Source: Elmis aenea
Lineage: Eukaryota; Arthropoda; Insecta; Coleoptera; Elmidae
Assembly: GCA_947652605.1 (NCBI GenBank)
Contig: OX393577.1
Location: 56,258,108 to 56,322,107, forward strand
Direction: 5' to 3'
DNA: 64,000 nt
A program made the translations under genes and the position numbers. Below the pieces are notes generated by a model. The model was not told the origin of the DNA. It was given only the letters and a program-made list of their open reading frames with translations, and did not search any database. Below are positions 58,352 through 64,000 of the stretch, one piece after another (position 1 is the stretch's first letter; the number at the start of each line of letters is the position of its first letter).

Positions 58352-60797
58352 ATGTCAATAAAACATTTATTTTCAAGATCAGCAAACGTTAAAGAAAACT
58401 GCATCGTTTGCATTTTGAATCCGGTTCTTGCATACGGAATTGTCATCTTAGGCATTCCTTGTGTCTCATTTGTGTGTCCACATACAAAAGTTTCAGCTAA
58501 AGCTCATTTTACGGCATCCAACTTTCAGGAAATTAAAGCAAAGCTGTTTATAATGATACTAACAATTGTAGGCATTTGGTATATACATTTTATTATCACC
58601 CAGACTACGAAAAACGTCAACTTGTTTATAGCAATTTACATCGAAACGTTTTACGTGCTAAACGCATTGCTCCATATAATTTCTTTAGTTATGCGAAATA
58701 GCAAACGGATCGATGAGTTAAATGGACTCGCTTACATCATACAAAATCGACAATATTACGGAATAAAAACGTTTATCAATGAAGAGGTTGTGAGAAAATT
58801 TCGAAGAAGCAATTATCAAACTATTTGTGTTATGCATTTGCCTGTGATTGCTATTACAAGCTACTTGCTTTTGCAACAAAACTTAACGTATTTAGCGTTG
58901 TTGATGAGACTAGTTGGTGGCATTGTATGCATTTTCGTTTATACGTCCGTCTTAGTGCAACGAATTATCCAAATAAAAATAATGCAAGCGCTGTTCGACG
59001 CTTCTTATGAGTTCTTGAAGGAAGAATTGGCTAAACGGTTGAAGAACAAAATCAAATTGAATGCTTTTGAGTTAGGATATACCAAAAACAGAAAACGTGA
59101 ACCATTAACGAAGTATTTATCATTGGAGACGATTCTCAAACGCGGCCGACGTGTGCATGCCGCACTTCAGAAGAATGTAGTTTTGTTTAACGAAAATTTC
59201 AACCCGAGTATTTTAGCCATTATGCTCCTTTTTGTGTGCGTTTTGACTGGACATTTCTACAGTCTGTTTGTTAATGAACAATTACTTGCTCTAGACGCTA
59301 TGGTAATGTATGGAAGAACTGTTTTCCTTATAAATGGCGTTATTTGGATAATACGGAGTATGCAAAATTTGGAAGACGTTGTAAGTTAGTTATCTTGGTA
59401 ACAAAAGTCAATTACCTACTCATTTTCTTTCTTTAATACATGGCAACATTATACTTCTTAAGTCATGGTGTGTCAAAAAAGATTTAACCAACGACATTTC
59501 CAGTGCATTCGTAGGAATAGTTTTTAATAATTTTGTCGAAAATGCTGAACATTTTTTAATATTCTCATGCCATTACTTGATTTTATTCATTTACGAAAAA
59601 TAATTGTTTGCTCTATAATGATTGCTAAATAAAACTGCTATACAGGGTATTGCATGACCAAACGGACAAACTAAAGAAGCATGTTCCTGGAGTCAATTTA
59701 AGTAAAAAAAAAAAGTTACATACACCATAGACCAAAACTCGATTGTTATCGAAGTTTATTTTAAAAAAAAAGAGATTAGGTTAGGATAGGATAGGTTATT
59801 TACCAAGTTATTCGTCTCGGCAAATAATATCCACACTCGTGATAAAATTTCGAACTTTACTGCCTTGGTGCATAAATAACTATTGGTCAACCTGCTTATA
59901 TTACACACACTTCTTTTTCAGAGTGATGATATGCTATCATTTTTATTCCGATATCCTATCAGCAAACTTACAACTGCAGAAGCTGCTCAGGTATTAGATC
60001 TCTTAAAATATAGTTATGGTACTACTGTTAATAATCACTTTTTTTTAGGTAGAAATGATGATAAGTACTCTTGTTATTCAAAAACCAGTTCTGAAAGCTT
60101 CGGATGTTTTTACTGTTGGTACGCAACTGTTAGCATCGGTAAGTGATCGTATTATGTAAATACACTTATTAAAAGTTTGAAATAGAAAACAAAAAAAAAC
60201 TTTATGGCAGCGATAGGGTTCGATCGAAAAAATAAAACGCAGCTTTAGGATCTGCTTAATAATAATTGGACAAGTATATTGTGTTCCAACTCTTATAAAC
60301 AAACACATTTGCAAGTTGCAGGTTACAGTTCAAATTGCGAATCACGGTGATAAGCAAAGTGTTATTTAACTTATTTAGTTAAACTCCAAATTTATTATCT
60401 TTATTATCAAAATATGGAAAGAGCACGTCTTGGGTAGTAATATATTAATATACCTTAATACAATAACAATTTTTAGTTAATTATAATATTACGTTCAGGT
60501 TATAAGTTTTCAAGGGGTACCTACTTGAGTAAAAGTTGAATTATTTAGTATTTTAAACCCCTACAATGCTTGGCAAAATTAAATAGCATCACCGTCAAGC
60601 TTCCAAAGTTATTTGCTAGTATTGTTGCGCAATGGCCGATGTTATAACTGTTGACCATCCAGACGTTCTAACAGAATCGGGCCCCACCTCATATCAATCT
60701 TATGCTTTATGAAATTGTTTTTCAGATATCAGGAACCGTTGTGACTTACGTTTTAGTGGCTCTTCAGTTCCACGTGTCATGGAAGAAGAAACAATAG
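58352..60797 (+). CDS. Gustatory receptor-like gene, four exons, complete (Gr-B)
   Basis: Exons are 58352-59380, 59922-59990, 60049-60138 and 60726-60797. All three introns are phase 0. Donors are GTAAGT, GTATTA and GTAAGT; acceptors TTTTCAG, TTTTTTAG and TTTTCAG. The 419-residue product fits the family. Exon 1 (343 codons) holds the N-terminus and most membrane segments, with CIVC at 17-20, ILGIP, YYGIKTFIN, LVQRI and FNPSIL. Exon 2 reads SDDMLSFLFRYPISKLTTAE, exon 3 VEMMISTLVIQKPVLKASDV and on to QLLAS. Exon 4 has the Gr signature TYVLVALQF in the last membrane segment, then HVSWKKKQ. I chose the Met at 58352 because Gr-A and Gr-C place the first conserved Cys exactly 17 residues from their Met. 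An upstream Met at 58283 would add 23 residues. It probably acts in the dendrite membrane of taste neurons. The ligand is unknown. Confidence 0.9.
59922..60797 (+). other. Small 3' exons of Gr-B, candidates for sharing with Gr-A
   Basis: Exons 2-4 encode the 76-residue C-terminal module of the receptor. Because every junction is phase 0, a transcript from Gr-A could splice in frame to 59922. The 541-base first intron holds nothing recognised. The intron 60139-60725 contains no recognised element. Confidence 0.6.
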
Positions 60798-63151
60798 CAC
60801 AGAGTGGATTTTATGTAAACGTCACGTAAAATACACTAAAAAAGTTGATAAATTGCACACTTGCCATGTGACGCCAAACAACGCCTTAGCTTATATCTAA
60901 ATAAATGTAACTTTTGGTCATACACAGGATGATCTAAATTCGTTGAAAAATAAGCGTATTTGCTTATAAATAATGATAATGCAAAGTTAAAATCACTAAA
61001 ATATACAGATTTTTTAAACAATTTTAGAATTACACAGGGTGTCCCAGAAGCGGAATAAAAAAGAACATTAACTATTTTAAATCCAACTTAACGGCCAAAG
61101 GAAAAGATGAAATTAGGGTCAATAGTTCAAAAATGTAAGCAAACTTTTTTATAATAAATGAGATCCCCATGCTGAAAATGTTACCTGGGACAATCTGTTT
61201 ACGAACATATTGCACAAATATTACTTAATCTTTATTGTTACAAATACCTATATTAAAATGAATAATAAAGGCTTTTTTAAACTTGTTTTGTAAATCAATA
61301 AAATAGTTTCTAATTAAGTTAAAACTGACACAGCACATATTTTTTTTAATGAATATGGACCACAGCTAGCTTAGACGTTACATTTGAATCGTTTCTTTAA
61401 ATAAATAGTTTAAATAAATAGTTTAAATAAATTGAGGTTCTAAGAGAGGTAATTAAAAAAAAAAGATCCAAATAATATAAATAAAGAAAAAGTTAAAAAG
61501 CTATTACCTGTTTAATGTAATTCTAACGACAGCCTAAAGGTACCTAGTTACATATTGTTATTTATTGATTTCACCATTTCAAACCAAAAAGAAGGATAAT
61601 AAAGGTTTAGCATTGTGGTAACATGGGAATTTACTCTTTTACAAATTTTCTCTAATCATAGAAGTGTAAAAAATTATGGTGAAAACTAAGGTTATTTTAG
61701 AACACAATATTTAACTAATAATTATGTTAGTATATTATGTGTTTTATTGACGAAAATGAATATGTAAACGAACAAACATATTTTTATAGATTTACCCACC
61801 AAGAAAAGATTTTGCTTAACAAAATAGGTGATTTTAAAATCCACAAAAATGTAAACATATAAATAAACACTTACAAACATTCACTTGAATTATTTTAACC
61901 TTATACATTTTTTAGTTCAAACTTTAAGAAAAACCATAAGATCTAATAACGTTAACTGTTTCCTTTTTACCAGTTATAGGTTATAGGCTTTTTTCGACTT
62001 TATGCACAGGCTCCAAAAAGAAAGTTTTTACTTTCTACCGATAGACTGGATTTTAGCAGGGGTTTGGAGCAGTCCAATCGTTTAATTGCTCCACTCCAGC
62101 TCCGCTCTGGCATCAAGATGCCTGCTTCAGCTCCGCTCCATGCTCCAAATATTATTAACATTTTTAAAGTAGTTTTTCAATCAAAAAATTGGTTTTAAAA
62201 AACAGAGTTTTTATTTGGTCGGACATGTGGAAGTTGGTCAAAAAATACAATATTTGACCCTAACAAATAAGTGAAGTTAAATAAATGTTTGCAAAAACAA
62301 ATTAATGATCTTCAAGAATTAAAAAAAAAAGTTGTTTTCTAATAACTTAAAAACCGAAAATGATAAGATATCTTTGAAAACGGTTCTAAGTTTGTCTTGA
62401 AAAACTGCACATTTTTGGTATATTAACCGTTTCTATCTTGAACATTAAGCGAAATACCCATGTAATCCCAACGAATTTGGACCAACCTGTACTTATTATA
62501 CTATTAATATAACATTCTAAATTATGTAAAAGTATCGACGCCTTTACAACAGTAGAACACAAAAAAAAAATAGCTGAAACAAATTCGTCATTTGGCAGCC
62601 TTGTGCCCACCAATCAATTGTCTATCTTACCTGCCCTATCACTATGGCTTACTTAAATTAATCAAACATTTATCAACTGAAATAGGTAGTTCATATGAGG
62701 GATGCTTGAATTGTTTTAGTGGTTTATGTATTAACACAAATAAGTCTCATTAAAAACCCTTTTTAGGGATTTTTCGTCAAAAGACTCGCGTCTCTTCATT
62801 ACTTTCAATTTCATTTATTTAAATAATTTGTCATTTTCAAATAACCCAATTTTTATTATTGTTTATTCTGTATCTAAACTATTGTAATAAAATAGGCTTA
62901 ATATAAAAACAAACTAACAGTAGCAATTCAACAGTTATTTTTTTGTTTGTCCCTTGGGTGGTATTAATCAAAAATTTAAAAGGTACACCCACATGGTTTT
63001 TGCGTTATTTAATCTAAATATAACTCACCGCTGCTGATGGTCATTATGGTATGTATATTTTACCGATTAAATACATTTTAAAGATCGATACAGTAACAGT
63101 TAACCCTTCTCGTGTGTTGATATAAATGTTTCTAACGGTCACATCATAGAC
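60798..63151. other. Intergenic DNA between Gr-B and Gr-C
   Basis: It contains a GGGTGTCCCAG-ended fragment at about 61030-61206 (relative of 14120-14716) and a family P3 piece at 62335-62493. A GGAGC-rich possible hAT relic is near 62060-62150. No other coding is supported. Confidence 0.5.
62335..62493 (-). mobile_element. Fragment of repeat family P3
   Basis: On the minus strand it reads ACAGGTTGGTCCAAATTCGT, then TACATGGGTATTTCGCTTAA and AAATGTGCAGTTTTTC, matching the left end of 49517-50040. Confidence 0.6.
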
Positions 63152-64000
63152 ATGACTAGCCAACGTAACATGTCTTTTCAAAAAACTGAAAAAAATGACT
63201 GTTTGGTTTGCGCCATAAATCCGCTACTGATAATAGGCAGAATTTGTGGTGTGACAGCCTTCAATTTTTATTGCCCTCACAGAAATAAAAAATATTCCAA
63301 TGCTACATTGCAACTGTCGTCAATTTACTATTTCATATCGTTAATAACCGTAAGTGTTATCGCCGCAGACATTTTTCAAAACTTGTACTCCATCGCAACA
63401 ATGAAAATGAAAACCTGGAATCGCCTTTTGATACTGGGGGACGCAATATTTTGTATAAATGCAGTAATAGCTGCATTTTCAGGTATTGTAAACCACCAAC
63501 AGTTGCTGAAATTTCTCAATGGCGATATTGTTTTGTTAGAAAAAAGGCACCAGTTTGGGTTTAACACGATTTTGGATACAAAAACTGTTAATTCGTTGTT
63601 TTGGAAATGCGCCACTGCTGTAATATTGCTGATACTAAGCGAAAGTGGTTTTGCTGTCTTTTTGGCATTTGCTTCTGAAAATGGCGATTTCAATACGTTA
63701 AGAATTATCGGTATGGTTTTGGCGATATACACTCAACTTGCGGTTAATTATCTGTTTAACACCCAATGTTCTTTAAGCAAAAAGTTTTTCCAAAAAAGTT
63801 TTGCATTTATTAAAAGTGTGTTGAACAAAAAACGTGAAGCCGTTGCTAGGGGCAATGAAACATGGAAGTGTGAATATCAGCTACAAGTTTTTTGCCGGTT
63901 TTATCTTGCTGTTTATCACAATCAAGTAGAATTTAATAAGTTTTTTAACCCTGCTGTAGTCATTTGGTGGACTACATTGATATTAACGCTCATTGTAAAG
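63152..64000 (+). CDS. Gustatory receptor-like gene, first exon, cut by the window end (Gr-C)
   Basis: An open frame of 283 codons runs without a stop to the last base. It starts MTSQRNMSFQKTEKNDCLVC, so the D-C-x-V-C motif again begins the conserved region 17 residues from the Met (a second Met at 63170 is possible). It aligns with Gr-B through FCINAVIAAFSGIVN, LKFLNGDIVLLEKRHQFGF and FNKFFNPAVVIWW, but it is clearly more diverged than Gr-A and Gr-B are from each other. Hydrophobic segments match in position. The segment before the exon donor and all 3' exons lie right of the window. The minus-strand frame at 63376-63732 is a shadow. Confidence 0.85.
   Translation, partial: MTSQRNMSFQKTEKNDCLVCAINPLLIIGRICGVTAFNFYCPHRNKKYSNATLQLSSIYYFISLITVSVIAADIFQNLYSIATMKMKTWNRLLILGDAIFCINAVIAAFSGIVNHQQLLKFLNGDIVLLEKRHQFGFNTILDTKTVNSLFWKCATAVILLILSESGFAVFLAFASENGDFNTLRIIGMVLAIYTQLAVNYLFNTQCSLSKKFFQKSFAFIKSVLNKKREAVARGNETWKCEYQLQVFCRFYLAVYHNQVEFNKFFNPAVVIWWTTLILTLIVK

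Noticed and set aside
59883..60146. Single 87-codon gene
   Set aside because: It spans exon 2 of Gr-B, reads through a 58-base intron and enters exon 3 in the wrong frame. The spliced reading restores the Gr C-terminus.

Overview
The window is AT-rich, intron-containing animal DNA. Three chemoreceptor genes of the insect gustatory receptor (Gr) family and the transposon families present (hAT, Tc1/mariner, pogo, Harbinger, piggyBac, BEL/Pao, I- and Jockey-type non-LTR elements, one tRNA-derived SINE) point to an insect genome. A beetle or another holometabolous insect is a reasonable guess, but the sequence alone does not fix the order. Few of the open reading frames longer than 60 codons are genes. 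Most are chance frames or transposon debris.

Host genes: (1) A pair of small secreted-protein genes lies on the minus strand. Exons 1 and 2 of the first are at 3227-3207 and 534-461, and its last exon is off the left edge. The second is complete in three exons (39832-39818, 36452-36388, 36332-36182). Both have a tiny first exon, a long first intron, matching intron phases (0, then 2), a signal peptide split by intron 1, a Pro-Gly-Gly motif just after it and a TATA box. I found both by reading splice sites; neither appears as a long ORF. (2) A Gr cluster on the plus strand fills 54 kb to the right edge: a large first exon at 54150-55190, a complete four-exon gene at 58352-60797, and a first exon at 63152 that runs off the window. 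The first of these has a good phase-0 splice donor but no 3' exons of its own before the next gene. It could share the three small 3' exons at 59922-60797, or it could be a truncated gene.

Mobile DNA makes up most of the rest. Elements with exact boundaries and target-site duplications include hAT-type elements at 11311-11524, 11937-13533, 31770-32653, 34100-34275 and 51701-52178; a Harbinger relative at 29588-30360; piggyBac-type elements (TTAA) at 52635-53768 and 56246-56841; a mariner relative at 10118-11056; a pogo-like element at 34782-35662; a SINE at 8733-8987; and 5'-truncated non-LTR inserts at 17762-18461 and 27804-27938. A second striking component is a set of long palindromic (fold-back) elements, many beginning TACAGGGTG. 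Two of them carry pieces of Tc1/mariner-type transposases. Several are nested, so their order of insertion can be read.

Layout: 1-3.3 kb, secreted gene 1; 3.3-36 kb, transposon-rich intergenic DNA; 36.2-39.9 kb, secreted gene 2; 40-54 kb, intergenic DNA with stacked palindromes; 54-64 kb, the Gr cluster with a transposon pile between its first two members. No bacterial genes, rRNA, CRISPR array or clearly new multi-gene system was seen.
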